Below, piece after piece: positions 22,401 to 28,775 of a DNA stretch of 60,000 nucleotides. The first letter of the stretch is position 1; each line of letters opens with the position of its first letter. Source of the stretch: Hydractinia symbiolongicarpus. Lineage: Eukaryota > Cnidaria > Hydrozoa > Anthoathecata > Hydractiniidae. The stretch covers positions 16,246,001-16,306,000 of the forward strand of contig NC_079876.1 of the NCBI RefSeq assembly GCF_029227915.1, read 5' to 3'. The notes under the pieces were generated by a model. That model was not told the origin of the DNA. It did no database searches and saw only the letters and a list, made by a program, of their open reading frames with translations. The position numbers and the translations under genes were made by a program.

Positions 22401-24953
22401 GTTTTAACAAGGAATAAATAGAAATTGTAAAAAAGAGATGTAAAATAGAAATAAAAATTATACACAAAGCGTGTTTCCAAAATATAAACACATTGAACAA
22501 AGAATAAAAAAGAAACTGTAAAAAAGAATATTAAATGATAAAAACTAAGAAAGGTAAAATCAAAATTATACACAAAGCGTTGTCTGGTTTTACGCACCAT
22601 TCAAAATGTGTCATGAATCGTAAACACCTACCACAATGTTTTTAAGCAAAGAGAAGAATATGAATGCAGGATTTTTTGTTGATATCACACTGACAAACGG
22701 TGTTAAGGTTTTTATAAGTGTGACGTTCTTCATCTTGTGAACAAAAGAGTGTACACACGTTTTCTTTATATGACAATACTCTATAAGAATATTGAGGTTG
22801 AAAAATGGAACAAAAATTAAGAATATCCTAAGAATATGTCCAAGCTCTAATTTTTACTCCAGATATTAAAATTTGTTTCTTATTATATATCACGTAAACT
22901 GAACTTCTTCATCAGTACGAAAGCAACAACGTAATGTGTCTATTACACGTCAAACTTACTCTAGAAAATTAGAGCAATCTTGTTATATCAAAGCTGATTA
23001 TATGTTTTTATGTGTAGTCATGCTAAGAATATTTCAAGAATATTTGAGGCTGATATTGGTTAAAAAATTAAAAATATTGAGGCTGAAACGAAAAACACTT
23101 AAAACACAAAAAGACTTTATCCCGATATGAAAAAAGATTGTATTTACTTGTGTTTAATTTTGAATTCACTCCGGGTTAATATAAACTATAGTTTTTTTTT
23201 TGCAGGAGAAAAGAGCAAATCAGTAAAATTTCATCTTTTATTATTTTAAAATTATCTTACTTTTAAGCTTTTTAAAGATCTAAAATGTATCATCTTGTAA
23301 ATGTTGTGTTTTTAATCACCTTTTCAAAGCACTCACACTCCAGTAGGAATACTTTTTTTATAGAACAAACATTATAAAAAATGCTGACTTATGATCTTTT
23401 TTATTATAGCGTGGGTCAGTATTTTGTATCATCTAAATTTTGGTGCATTACGTCCAATGTCCCGATATCAAGATCCCGCGTCCCGAGTCTCAAGTCCCCA
23501 GTCCCGACTCAACAGGTTCCCGCGTCCCAAAGTACATTATAATCATAGCTACATTGGTATATACGTTGTTGTTGCATCCTTCTAATTTTCTCCAACACAT
23601 TCTGTCCTGGTATTGACATAGACATTTTTTGTATCCACAAGATATAATTCTTGCTTTAGCCTAGATGTTTCTTAATTTTAGTCACTATTTAGTGAAATAC
23701 TTTTAATTTAGTCAAAATACTTATCAGCAAAATTTCCAGTCAGTTTCATATAGTACAATTAGCTTTATTTCAACTAACTTATGTGGTAAGATTTTATATT
23801 TCAAAAGTTGCTTTCCTTTTTTTTAACCCCTAGATTCTGAAAAACTCAAATTATTCATAGTTTTTTTGCCAACAAACTTTCGTTTTTAAACCAGATGCTT
23901 GGCCACTATTATTTTAACATTGGTAAGCTTAAACACTGCCAGATGGAAAATTTTTTTCCAAATGGGTCTCTATTTTGATATCTCAAAGTTAGGTGATCAT
24001 TAGTTATAGCTAATAGAGTGGGTGAAATAGCTATATGTTTTCGAAGTTTGTGATTGTTTTCTGCTGTTGTTGGCCGTAAATAAATCTTTTTTATAAAAAA
24101 ATCATATTTCTTGGGTTTGACCTAATTTTACAGGACATTTTTTTTTATATTTGTTGGTCCTTTGTGACGTCAATTTACTTGACTTTTTTTTTAAGATTTT
24201 TAAGCTAGCAGTATCAATAATCTCGGTCTCATGTTTATTGGAGAGAGCAAGTGGCTTTTTTTACAGGCGTATTGACTAGTGACATAATAATACATACCTC
24301 CTTTTAATGTTCTTTGAGTAATGGATGTACTCCAGGACCCTCCTAATGTAGCTTGAATCTACAGAAAATAAGACATTTTAAAGGGCATGATAAAAACAAA
24401 TATAATCTAATATATTTACAATGACTAAGGTTTATCTTTAAAAGTATTAACTTTAAGTAAACATTCAAAGACTTTACTACTTAAGTATACCTTGCAAGAG
24501 TAGATACTATATACAGCTAGTCCATCAACTGTTCCTCTTGTTGTACTTCCCGAAAACTCTGCCACCACAATTTCTCTGTCATTTCTTCTTGCACACTCAA
24601 TGTAATACTTGTCAATACTTAACAAGGTATTGTCAATACTTAATAAGGTATTGTTATCAATGCTAAATGAAGTTTTGTTTTTAAGGCCTCCTTTATATGG
24701 AGGTTTCCAAGTAAATGTGAGGCTTGTCTGATGCTGTTCTTCATTTTTGAACTGTGAAGGTGCATCAAGGGCTACAAAAGAGTGTAAATAAGTAATGCCT
24801 ATTCAAACTGCTACAAAAGATGTACTTCTAGCATATGTAGAAGAAGAAGAAGAATTTGTTTATAGCTGAAAGAAAATATTCTGCACAAGTTCACTTACCT
24901 GCCACTGATAAAAGAACATTGATGACAACAAGAATTAAAGATATATACATCAT
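1..24953 (-). CDS. Secreted or cell-surface protein with FN3, three F5/8 type C and Ig domains (gene-level entry, 3' end off window)
   Basis: This gene-level entry groups the exons listed below. Read right to left on the minus strand they give a signal peptide, one fibronectin-III domain, three F5/8 type C (discoidin) domains and an Ig-like domain still open at base 1. Most splice junctions are GT-AG and the reading phases agree across every junction I tested, except for one missing exon in discoidin domain 1. F5/8 type C domains usually bind carbohydrate, phospholipid or other extracellular ligands. With FN3 and Ig modules this suggests an extracellular adhesion or receptor molecule (inference). 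No transmembrane segment or C-terminus lies in the window, so secreted versus membrane-bound is open. The introns are large and packed with mobile elements. I cannot assign an orthologue. Confidence 0.8.
4120..4330 (-). repeat. Helitron-like 3' terminus (copy A), degenerate
   Basis: On the minus strand the sequence runs through an imperfect hairpin (TGGA/TCCA core) and a short spacer to CTAG, followed by T. That is the layout of a Helitron 3' end inserted between A and T. The body downstream in plus coordinates resembles the copy at 5,419. No Rep/helicase coding is visible, so it would be non-autonomous. Confidence 0.4.
5419..5640 (-). repeat. Helitron-like 3' terminus (copy B), degenerate
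   Basis: The same arrangement as copy A: an eroded hairpin remnant (ATGGA...TCCA), a short spacer, then CTAG followed by T on the minus strand. It is supported mainly by similarity to the cleaner end at 37,883. Confidence 0.35.
6004..6166 (-). CDS. Exon 11: F5/8 type C domain 3, end
   Basis: The exon encodes I-F-T-G-S-N-N-R-Y-K-T, then A-N-C-V-R-L-H-E-M-D-C and the closing G-C-A-G-R-L-E-I-M-G-C. The domain therefore ends on a Cys, as expected, with two additional Cys that may pair. The donor GAG|GTTTGT is weak, but it gives the phase (one base) required by the Ig exon at 326. Confidence 0.75.
6277..6449 (-). CDS. Exon 10: F5/8 type C domain 3, middle
   Basis: The exon encodes G-D-A-N-I-W-L-Q-V-C-F-N, then I-F-G-I-A-L-Q-G-I-G, then R-I-K-T-Y-K-L-K-Y-G-Y. 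These correspond to the W-L-Q-V-D-L, T-G-V-A-T-Q-G and V-x-S-Y-K-L-x-Y-S motifs. The usual Asp-Leu-Gly is replaced by Cys-Phe-Asn, a divergent core. It ends CAT|GTAAGT in phase 0. Confidence 0.8.
6752..6886 (-). CDS. Exon 9: F5/8 type C domain 3, start
   Basis: The exon encodes S-C-M-N-K-L-G-L-E-R-R-K-P-G-I, then S-A-S-G-S-F-S-N-N-N, then K-A-R-L-N and N-A-W-A-K. This is the standard opening of a discoidin domain, with the first Cys, the L-G-x-E motif, S-A-S and A-R-L-N. Acceptor GTTTAG and donor G|GTATGT are good, and the phases agree with both neighbours. Confidence 0.8.
7081..7216 (-). CDS. Exon 8: end of F5/8 type C domain 2
   Basis: The exon encodes T-F-I-T-N-R-A-N-N-S-I-I-T-H-W-F followed by T-P-L-I-C-S-I-I-D-I-I-P and the closing C-M-K-I-G-F-T-G-C. 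It starts in phase 0, completing the exon at 15,647, and ends ACA A|GTTAGT with one base carried over. The extra cysteines (ICSI and GGCM) suggest a second disulfide in this domain. Confidence 0.75.
7600..7864 (-). mobile_element. Copia-type fragment: 125-bp LTR, primer-binding site and broken gag start
   Basis: On the minus strand an LTR-like segment (7,864 to 7,740, TGTTTA...TTAACA) is followed after two bases by TGGTAGCAGAGG (7,737-7,726). That is complementary to the 3' end of animal initiator tRNA-Met. A gag-like start (M-S-K-S) follows and hits an in-frame stop four codons in. The sequence then jumps to the gag segment homologous to about 9,294 of the plus-strand element, so the interior is deleted. 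It lies head-to-head with the plus-strand LTR at 8,629. Confidence 0.65.
7867..8161. repeat. MITE copy 1 (inverted termini CAGGCCTATCAAT)
   Basis: About 295 bp is shared with 28,306-28,775, including the block TCACATGGAAATCAATGTT. The right end is the inverse of CAGGCCTATCAATGAG. The left terminus is missing because the minus-strand copia LTR abuts it at 7,864. Compared with copy 2, no LINE has inserted here. Superfamily unknown; the CAG start is compatible with hAT but no 8-bp duplication is visible. Confidence 0.5.
8162..8628. other. Intron stretch without recognised features
   Basis: The sequence lies between MITE copy 1 and the copia LTR. I see no coding pattern or repeat structure apart from AT-rich runs and a small GGTGGTGGGGC block before the LTR. 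Confidence 0.4.
8629..8761 (+). repeat. 5' LTR of the plus-strand copia element
   Basis: A 133-bp segment begins TGTTTAGTT and ends TTAACA, with the canonical TG...CA termini. It shares the blocks GTGGTGTTCC, GTTGCGTTATAC and GCAAAGATAACCTACAGG with the inverted copy at 7,740-7,864. The primer-binding site follows immediately. No matching 3' LTR was found near 15 kb, so the element is truncated at that end. Confidence 0.65.
8763..8774 (+). promoter_or_regulatory. Primer-binding site for initiator tRNA-Met
   Basis: TGGTAGCAGAGG is a 12-base perfect complement of the 3' end of animal initiator tRNA-Met (CCTCTGCTACCA, from general knowledge). It starts two bases after the LTR, as expected for minus-strand DNA priming in a copia retrotransposon. 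The same site occurs in the inverted fragment at 7,726. Confidence 0.7.
8787..9488 (+). pseudogene. Copia gag remnant
   Basis: From ATG at 8,787 the frame reads M-S-K-I-W-V-L-P-P-S-L-D and K-D-W-K-K-E-V-Q-I-W. This matches the start of copia-type Gag in many animals, where a short greeting of this kind precedes a helical capsid. Stops interrupt it at about 8,967 and 9,011, and the frame shifts before the next open block (9,263-9,487). A capsid-like stretch (Y-L-I-E-F-E-R-L-Y and L-A-Y-R) is visible between. I see no intact CCHC knuckle. Non-functional. Confidence 0.65.
9690..9894 (+). pseudogene. Copia protease remnant
   Basis: A short block reads A-V-L-D-C-G-C-T-K-I-V-C-G, the place where retropepsins of this group have D-S/T-G; here it is Asp-Cys-Gly. 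It is followed by F-K-F-G-D-S-E-A and an E-V-Y-L end. The coding sequence is then interrupted by the antisense LINE insertion and resumes near 11,650. Confidence 0.5.
9895..11638 (-). mobile_element. 5'-truncated LINE inserted antisense in the copia element
   Basis: On the minus strand this is the second half of a LINE Pol. It contains reverse transcriptase blocks (K-A-A-G-V-S-G-I near the start, F-G-F-V-P-G-R-G-T-T, V-H-Q-G-S-V-L-S-P and Y-A-D-D-L-V-L-I at about 10,880), a PHD-like C-x2-C zinc module (about 10,600-10,715), then the W-L-G-H-L-E-R-M and P-R-G-R-P-R-K-T-W C-terminal motifs. It has a frameshift near 11,160, a stop near 10,935 and further stops near 10,290. The 3' tail has a CCATGCTAGCATGG palindrome and a (GAT)n run. 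Its 5' limit is inferred by comparison with the copy at 59.3 kb. Confidence 0.85.
11650..12790 (+). pseudogene. Copia integrase remnant
   Basis: After the LINE, the copia frame resumes with L-L-L-S, S-M-K-K-A-E and G-H-Y-C-I-P. It then has the HHCC zinc region (K-L-H-R-H-F-C-H-P-S, later C-E-M-C) and the catalytic triad of an integrase: D in A-L-D-L, D in L-G-D-N-G-G-E-F and E in G-L-C-E-R-H-N. Breaks include a frameshift near 12,000, stops near 12,090 and 12,351, and a stop at 12,670 before the C-terminal K-x-R-x-G-D-R-V-F-Y-K type segment. Once an active integrase by family; not now. Confidence 0.75.
12791..13290 (+). other. Copia linker between integrase and reverse transcriptase, decayed
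   Basis: This 500-base region sits between the two enzyme domains where copia polyproteins carry a poorly conserved linker. Short open blocks in changing frames read S-T-E-V-T-T-T-Q and, near 13,170, G-E-I-N-W-L-D-F-K and W-Q-P-V-V-E-Q. No catalytic motif is seen. Confidence 0.45.
13291..13659 (+). pseudogene. Copia reverse transcriptase, first part
   Basis: The frame reads D-E-V-L-N-A-K-Y-K-E-L, then I-S-T-R-W-V-V-T-T-K, T-V-R-A-R-L-V and D-S-P-A-F-S-K-E-S, then H-T-L-D-V-K with A-F-L-Q-G. These are the classic copia RT opening motifs. Frameshifts lie near 13,440 and 13,570. It is cut at about 13,659 by an insertion and resumes at 14,031 with V-Y-G-L-A-D-A-S. Confidence 0.75.
13660..14030 (-). 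mobile_element. Insertion in the copia RT: possible Penelope-like element 3' fragment
   Basis: About 370 bp interrupts the copia reading frame cleanly. On its minus strand (about 14,040-13,825) a 70-residue frame reads I-S-K-H-T-P-V-V-I, then R-K-I-K-E-T-I-N-S-V and Y-Q-L-P-K-I-W-L-P-A-L. Spacing and residues resemble the C-terminal end of GIY-YIG endonuclease regions of Penelope-like elements (H...R-K-x-x-E-x-I...N...L-P-x-x-Y/W-x-P-L). The GIY-YIG motif itself is not present, so this is a 5'-truncated fragment. The assignment is from memory of the pattern and is uncertain. Confidence 0.45.
14031..14842 (+). pseudogene. Copia reverse transcriptase second part and RNase H
   Basis: The frame resumes with V-Y-G-L-A-D-A-S-K-L and gives V-I-H-V-D-D-F-L-W-G-G (RT active-site V-D-D), F-K-Y-V-G-V-N-I and Q-L-N-R-M-S-S-Q-S-R-P. 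RNase H then has L-I-L-Y-S-D-A-S-F-G-H (first Asp), W-Q-S-K-K and R-S-T-L-A-A-E-T-L-A (Glu). A stop precedes I-V-I-H and another ends the block before the RNase H frame. After about 14,990 I see no polypurine tract or 3' LTR. Confidence 0.8.
14990..15646 (-). other. Intron stretch with a possible hydrophobic exon
   Basis: This is mostly unassigned AT-rich sequence. On the minus strand at about 15,492-15,384 an ATG opens M-A-Q-K-S-W-I-I-F-L-C-F-L-G-C-L-F-S, which looks like a signal peptide, up to H-E|GTTAGC, a weak donor. It may be an alternative first exon or chance; no partner exon is evident. A short (CA)n run lies at about 15,503. Confidence 0.3.
15647..15903 (-). CDS. Exon 7: F5/8 type C domain 2, N-terminal part
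   Basis: About 86 residues begin with the first domain Cys (C-S-S-L-M-K) and continue through N-S-W-C-S-S-A-G-E-F-L-R-Y-D-F-G and T-L-T-G-I-L-V-Q-T-N to F-Q-V-R-F-G-N-N. These match the W-C...L-x-V-D-L-G...T-G-V-x-T-Q-G landmarks of the family, more divergent than in domain 1. The donor is AAG|GTATTA in phase 0. The next host exon is 8.4 kb away (7,216) because of inserted mobile elements. Confidence 0.75.
15904..16560. other. Intron with a (CA)n microsatellite
   Basis: No coding signal is supported. A pure (CA)n run of about 28 bases occupies 16,456-16,483 and creates long chance frames on both strands. The hAT element starts immediately to the right. Confidence 0.6.
16561..18601 (+). mobile_element. 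hAT-family DNA transposon, degraded
   Basis: The ends are inverted: GGCAGTCTTGGTCAT at 16,563 and its complement near 18,584-18,598. Inside, a frame at about 17,470-17,580 reads P-N-I-L-L-V-V-E-L-V-L-C and S-N-S-S-V-E-R-V-F-S-T-L, the C-terminal dimerisation motif of hAT transposases. An acidic serine-rich tail follows (17,578-17,787). Upstream blocks (16,965-17,228) are broken by frameshifts and stops. GCGTGC-type motifs recur near both ends. I found no clear 8-bp target duplication. About 2.04 kb is short for an autonomous hAT. Confidence 0.65.
17470..17787 (+). pseudogene. hAT transposase C-terminal (dimerisation) remnant
   Basis: The S-V-E-R-V-F-S motif in one frame is followed by L-L-S-D-Q, then a frameshift into a frame ending S-D-N-E-E-S-N-E-S-S-D-S-Y-E-T-D-S-D-V and a stop at 17,785. 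hAT transposases end with this dimerisation domain, so the tail is likely the true C-terminus. The catalytic DDE residues are not recognisable upstream. Confidence 0.6.
18723..18800 (-). CDS. Exon 6 (inferred number): last strands of F5/8 type C domain 1
   Basis: The 78-bp exon encodes H-H-V-R-I-Y-P-V-E followed by C-M-K-V-E-L-Y-G-C-S-E, the standard end of a discoidin domain, where the final Cys pairs with the first. The acceptor is TTTACAG and the donor AGA|GTAAGT. It carries one base into the next exon, where A plus CA gives Thr and then C-S-S-L, the first Cys of domain 2. Confidence 0.75.
18801..20677. repeat. Intron with two direct duplications
   Basis: Around 18,948-19,060 and 19,087-19,195 a block of about 110 bp is repeated with roughly 85-90% identity (both contain GGGTTAGTCAATCAG and TATGCTTTGTATGTAAGGGA). 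At about 19,600-19,658 a 29-bp unit containing TCAATATTAAGGGTACTAAG is repeated twice in tandem. The missing small exon of F5/8 domain 1 should lie in this interval. Confidence 0.6.
20678..20982 (-). CDS. Exon 4: F5/8 type C domain 1, N-terminal two-thirds
   Basis: About 101 residues match the F5/8 type C pattern: C-M-Q-P-L-G-M-E-N-S-I-I-P at the start, A-R-L-N before a W-C-S-R-Y turn, Y-V-Q-I-D-L-G for the core strand and I-T-G-L-V-I-Q-G-N-T-Q-G after it. The exon ends in a K-R-R stretch at AGG|GTAAAT in phase 0. The next recognisable exon (18,800) needs one base carried over, so one small exon of length 3n+1 must lie between them; I did not find it. Confidence 0.8.
20983..22190. other. Intron with a decayed coding remnant
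   Basis: At about 21,700-21,930 on the plus strand a frame reads R-Q-A-Y-C-N-A-E-N-N-E-Q and G-N-A-E-R-Q-A-V-A-R, then A-Q-N-D-D, then (after a shift) K-R and A-L-A. The separating stops (TAA, TAG) each sit where Gln would fit the pattern. It looks like a worn charged, repetitive domain from a mobile element, but I cannot name it. Confidence 0.3.
22197..23530. mobile_element. Inverted-repeat element with GC-rich GGGACGC termini
   Basis: The left end carries tandem GGGACGCGGGA-type units followed by CCTGTTAAGT (22,203-22,275). The right end (23,458-23,530) is the inverse, containing GGGACGCGGGAACCTGTTGA when read on the minus strand. The arms are GC-rich in an AT-rich region. The interior holds a tandem duplication of about 115 bp (22,380-22,590, blocks ending ATTATACACAAAGCGT). 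No transposase frame is visible. Probably a non-autonomous fold-back type element. Confidence 0.55.
23531..24297. other. Intron, nothing recognised
   Basis: AT-rich sequence with several T and A runs. I find no conserved coding block, hairpin or repeat worth naming before the FN3 exon. Confidence 0.4.
24298..24358 (-). CDS. Exon 3: end of the FN3 domain
   Basis: The 61-bp exon encodes I-Q-A-T-L-G-G-S-W-S-T-S-I-T-Q-R-T-L-K-G, which fits the last two strands of an FN3 fold continuing from the preceding exon. Acceptor CTGTAG and donor GAG|GTATGT are good. It leaves one base (G) that combines with CT of the next exon to give Ala. Confidence 0.6.
24491..24771 (-). CDS. Exon 2: fibronectin type III domain, main part
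   Basis: The exon encodes about 94 residues of FN3 type: an N-terminal A-x-D-A-P-S lead, the conserved Trp in TFTWKPP, the central YYIECARR strand and a late tyrosine in VYSIYSCK. A short internal duplication (S-I-D-N-T-L-L repeated) lengthens one loop by about eight residues. The acceptor is TTTTGTAG and the donor AAG|GTATAC. The exon enters in phase 1 and leaves in phase 0, matching its neighbours. Confidence 0.7.
24899..24953 (-). CDS. Exon 1: start codon and signal peptide
   Basis: The first exon begins with two adjacent ATGs (24,953 and 24,950) and encodes MMYISLILVVINVLLSVA, a typical hydrophobic signal peptide ending in a small residue. It ends at a consensus donor (CAG|GTAAGT) after one base of the next codon, which joins in frame to the exon at 24,771. 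The start is chosen because the hydrophobic stretch follows it directly. I did not identify 5' UTR exons or a promoter. Confidence 0.75.
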
Positions 24954-25174
24954 CACAGCCAATTTATATTCTAATTCAAATCATTATTTTTTACATCTAA
25001 AAAAAAACAATCAAATTTAATATGTATCATTCATTAAGAATAATTCTTATGATTTTGATAAATTTCCTGATGTGTTCATTAGGAAAAAATGTTTAAAAAT
25101 TATGGACGCTGTTGACTTTCATTATATACATGACTATAGTTGTAAGTTTTTGATTCGTCTTGTATTTTTAGAAA

Positions 25175-25960
25175 CTAGCCGGGAAACCTGGCGTCGAAAC
25201 GCCGGGGTAAGCCACAAGTCAAGGTGTGACCCGGCATTGAACACTCTGTGGAGTGCTTAGTAAGAGCTTTAAACTGTACCAAATGATCAAGTGAAGTGCT
25301 TTAGTACAGGTATACAGTATGACATAAATTAAGTAAATCACATACACCATTATAGTGTTGCGACTGTAGCATATTTTTTAAAAAAATAACTGTCCAGCAA
25401 CTATAGGTGAAATAAAAACAGAGTTTACAAACCGTTGTTACTCCGTCATAGCCAAAAACAATCGGTCAATATTATCTTATTTTGGGGAGTTTTTGTAAAA
25501 GTTAAAACATTTGTGACACTGGGCTGAGGCGTACAGGCGTATAGGGATAATACCCTTTTGAAAAAAACTTTCTCGCAGACTGTTTAAATAAAAACAACAG
25601 AAACAGTCTATTGCTAACACAGGGCTGAGCGGTTAGTCCGGGTAAGCAGTGTTGCACATCAGAACAGGCGTGATTCCTAAGAAAGTTTAAAAATTAATTT
25701 TTAGTGGGTTGACCGCTTAGGAGAGGTAAACCAGGTCGCACATGGGCATAGGCGCAACGGCATTTTCAAAAAAAACAGTCTGTTTGTAACAATGGGTTAA
25801 GCGCTTAGTACAATTAAACAGAGTTGAACAGGCGTATAGGCATAATACCCTTTTCCAAAAAAACTTCATTGCAACTTTGGTTTAAATAAAAACATAGGAA
25901 ACAACCTGTCATTAACCGTCCAGCTAAAACAATCGCTCAGCCATTTTATTTGCAGAAGTT
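25175..25960 (-). repeat. Helitron-like 3' terminus followed by degenerate tandem repeats
   Basis: On the minus strand the sequence ends hairpin (GGCGT-CGAA-ACGCC reading plus, 25,190-25,203), 11-base spacer, CTAG, then T: a Helitron-type 3' end upstream of the FN3/discoidin gene. The body contains recurrent blocks such as AGGCGTATAGG(G/C)ATAATACCC and GTTTAAATAAAAACA at 25,530-25,640 and 25,830-25,900, and repeats of G(C/T)TGAGCG(G)TTAG. I could not fix the 5' end (TC). Confidence 0.4.
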
Positions 25961-28305
25961 TTCAGGAAAATAATAAAAGATGCATTTAGCATAAGAATTG
26001 TTGCTCAAGAATATTGTTGTAGCCAAACTGCATTTTTATACTCTCACTTTTTAGCCAACGATAGGAGCTAGCTAAATGGCTACAGCCTCAACATTAAAAT
26101 AAATGTTGGTAGGATAAAAAGCTCTTATACCATACAGAAAAGTAATAATTAAGGCTCTAACTAACTAGCTAGCCTTCAAACTCTTCGTTCCTAGCCAAAA
26201 ATCCTAAAACTGGTGCTTTTAAGATCTGTACGTGACTAAAAAACGTGACAACAAACATTTATCTTAACATTTTAGAACATACAAAAAACAAATATAACAA
26301 AAATAAAAAGCTTATAGAAGACAAAAAGGTGAAACAGACCTACAAACAACACTGACCACTATCACTTTAAAAACTAAAATGGCCTTCATGTTTCTTTGTT
26401 AGCATGTCCAGGCCGCGAAAGTATTGGATTGGTTTTTCAAAGAATCAGGCGTTTTGATTGGTATAGTACGTGCAAGTGGTCAAAACATAGTCAGTTAAAC
26501 TGTTAGTAAAACTTTCCTATTTGTTTTCTGTGGCTTTCGGCAATCGAGATCACGGGGGTAATTATTATTAAAACTGGCATATTTAAATAATGCATTTATT
26601 TTAATCACTTAATTTATTTTTTCAATTAAGGTAAGTAAATTAAAGTTATTAAATTATTTAAGGAAATAAATTAATTTTTTATATATATTTTAATCAATAA
26701 TAAAATTTACGATTAAACAACCCCCTGGTTTTTAAAAATCAAAAGATCAAAGGGATATTGGTAGCTACTTTGCGTGACAGACGCACACAGGTATTATAAT
26801 ATAGATGTGAAATTCGTTATTTTAAAAATACAAAATTCATATTTTTGGAAATACATTATACAATTCTATTATTTCAGAAATATGAAATTATACACTTTCA
26901 AAACAGAAGTTGTTGATTTCCTAGAGAACATCACAAATGTTAGTAAATATATATTAACATTATTAACAGGGTGCCATTTCCAAAATTCAACTTACTTGAA
27001 CTTAAAAAGCTTCACCTTATCCAAATCAAAACTTGCAAACTACATTGGCCACTTCATTGAAGTTTTTTTTTTCATTTTTTGTGTCAAACAATTCATGTCA
27101 AGATCAAAATTACATTGTGAAATATTAATTAAAACTTGACTTAAAAAAGAAACTCATTACTAAAAATAGAATTAGAGTTAGCACAAATTAAGTTTTAGTA
27201 GGTTACAGGTTACAGACAAAAAGTGTATAACCATTGGCACTTGATGTTAATCAGATATTAAAAAGGAAAGTAGTTTCTTATAACTTCTTTTCTGGTTGTT
27301 AATAACTACTTTTATAAAAAAGAAAGTACATTACAATATTCTAACTAACCTTTCTGAAGCGTCAATAATTCTAAATTACAAAGACAAAGATTATTTAGTT
27401 TCATTCTATGAGTTTTCCAGTGGGAGTTGATCATTTTTCTAAGTGCCATAACCGCTTAAAAAAGATAAAATATCCTAGTTGACATAAGATAAATGTTCCT
27501 TTAGTCAAGAAAAGCAAAATAATTTAAACGTCTGTTTCCCTGCAGATTTAGAAAACCTTACCATGAAAACTAAGGTTTTTATAATTCATACTATTATCAT
27601 ATTCTAAAACCAGATATTAACATTTTACATATTCGACAATTCCTGACACATAAAATTTAATAGAATTTAACTATCACACATACTTGATAAAAACCAAAAA
27701 AAAGTCTTCCACAGTATACACCAAATAAATATCATATATAATGAAATTTTCACTGAATAATAATAACATGTTTCTTCATGTTGTAGAAACATAAGACACA
27801 TCATGTTGCATCTGAATATTATATTTCCACTAAACCACCAAAAAGTAGATAAAACCATTTCAGCAAATAAAAACAAACATTGTTTGTTTTAGTTTCGACT
27901 TATGTATAAATATAAATATATTGTAAATATGATAACCTTATACAAATAGATGCTTATTTTAAAAGTGTTGTCAAGGTTATCGCCTGAGAAAAATAACATT
28001 AGCTAAAACAATGTAAAATATCCTTTTATTAAACAAAATAATAATACTTAACATTTTTCTGGAGTTTTAGTTAAAACAATGTTAAACTCATACCTTAAAG
28101 CTTCTTCCCTTAACTCACTCCTGGTGAGCATATTGAACTTAAGACAAAAAATTTACGTCATTCTCATTATTTTCACTAATAAAGCATCATAAATACATTA
28201 CAAACTATATTTAAATATTTAAACCTTTGAAGCAGTACTCACCATAATATACCTTATATGCCATAGCAGATTCACAATATGCCATATTAAAAATTTCTTA
28301 CCCTG
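25961..28305. other. Intergenic stretch, no gene supported
   Basis: The longest open frame (plus strand, 26,774-27,139, 121 codons) starts with GTG and has the Ile/Phe/Tyr/Lys-rich composition expected from AT-rich noncoding DNA. I see no family motif and no splice-bounded exon of protein-like composition. Confidence 0.45.
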
Positions 28306-28775
28306 CAGGCCTATCAATAAGGGGAGAGCAGTTGCTCTTGCTCACGCAAAGGCTCGCCCAATTCTGCGAAATGATAAACTAGCTGAGCAATTAATTGCTC
28401 CCCCTTCCAAAAACAAGTTTTTCTAGCTGAGCTAGAAAGACTTGGCAGGAGGTTATAAGGACAGACTTGATACAGAGGAAGTTGAGTTTAGATCTAACAG
28501 TCTAGATCATATTAAAAGAGGGTCATTAATATATCCCGTCCAACCCATGCTAGCATGGAAAGCGGACGTTAAAGCCGAGAATGAAGATGATGATGATGAT
28601 GATGAGCAAATCAATTCATCTCACATGGAAATCAATGTTCCCTTTCTTATTATTTACAGTAAAAAAAGAACCAAAATATGTAAAAAGAGATAAAATAAAA
28701 TAGATAAAAAAACTTATTCTATTTATTCAGATTGGGGGAGAAATTTATTGCTGTGGTGATATTTTCTTAGACCTG
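28306..28775. repeat. MITE copy 2 (termini CAGGCCTATCAAT / AGACCTG) carrying a LINE insertion
   Basis: The left terminus CAGGCCTATCAATAAG and the right terminus, the inverse of CAGGTCTAAGAAAATATCAC, bracket sequence homologous to 7,867-8,161. The homology is interrupted at about 28,432-28,603 by a LINE 3' fragment. A TGAGC at both edges of the insertion is the probable target duplication. No flanking duplication of the MITE itself is clear. Confidence 0.55.
28432..28603 (+). mobile_element. LINE 3'-end fragment, about 170 bp
   Basis: The sequence matches the last part of the LINE at 9,895-11,638 read on the plus strand. It begins AGAAAGACTTGGCAGGAGG (the K-T-W-Q-E-V codons), runs through CCCATGCTAGCATGG and CGGACGTTAAAGCCGAGAATGA, and ends in a (GAT)n run. 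It is extremely 5'-truncated, as target-primed insertion often produces. Confidence 0.85.

Noticed and set aside
26774-27139. 121-codon plus-strand frame
   Set aside because: Starts at GTG, has composition typical of AT-rich noncoding DNA, and no motif or splice context.
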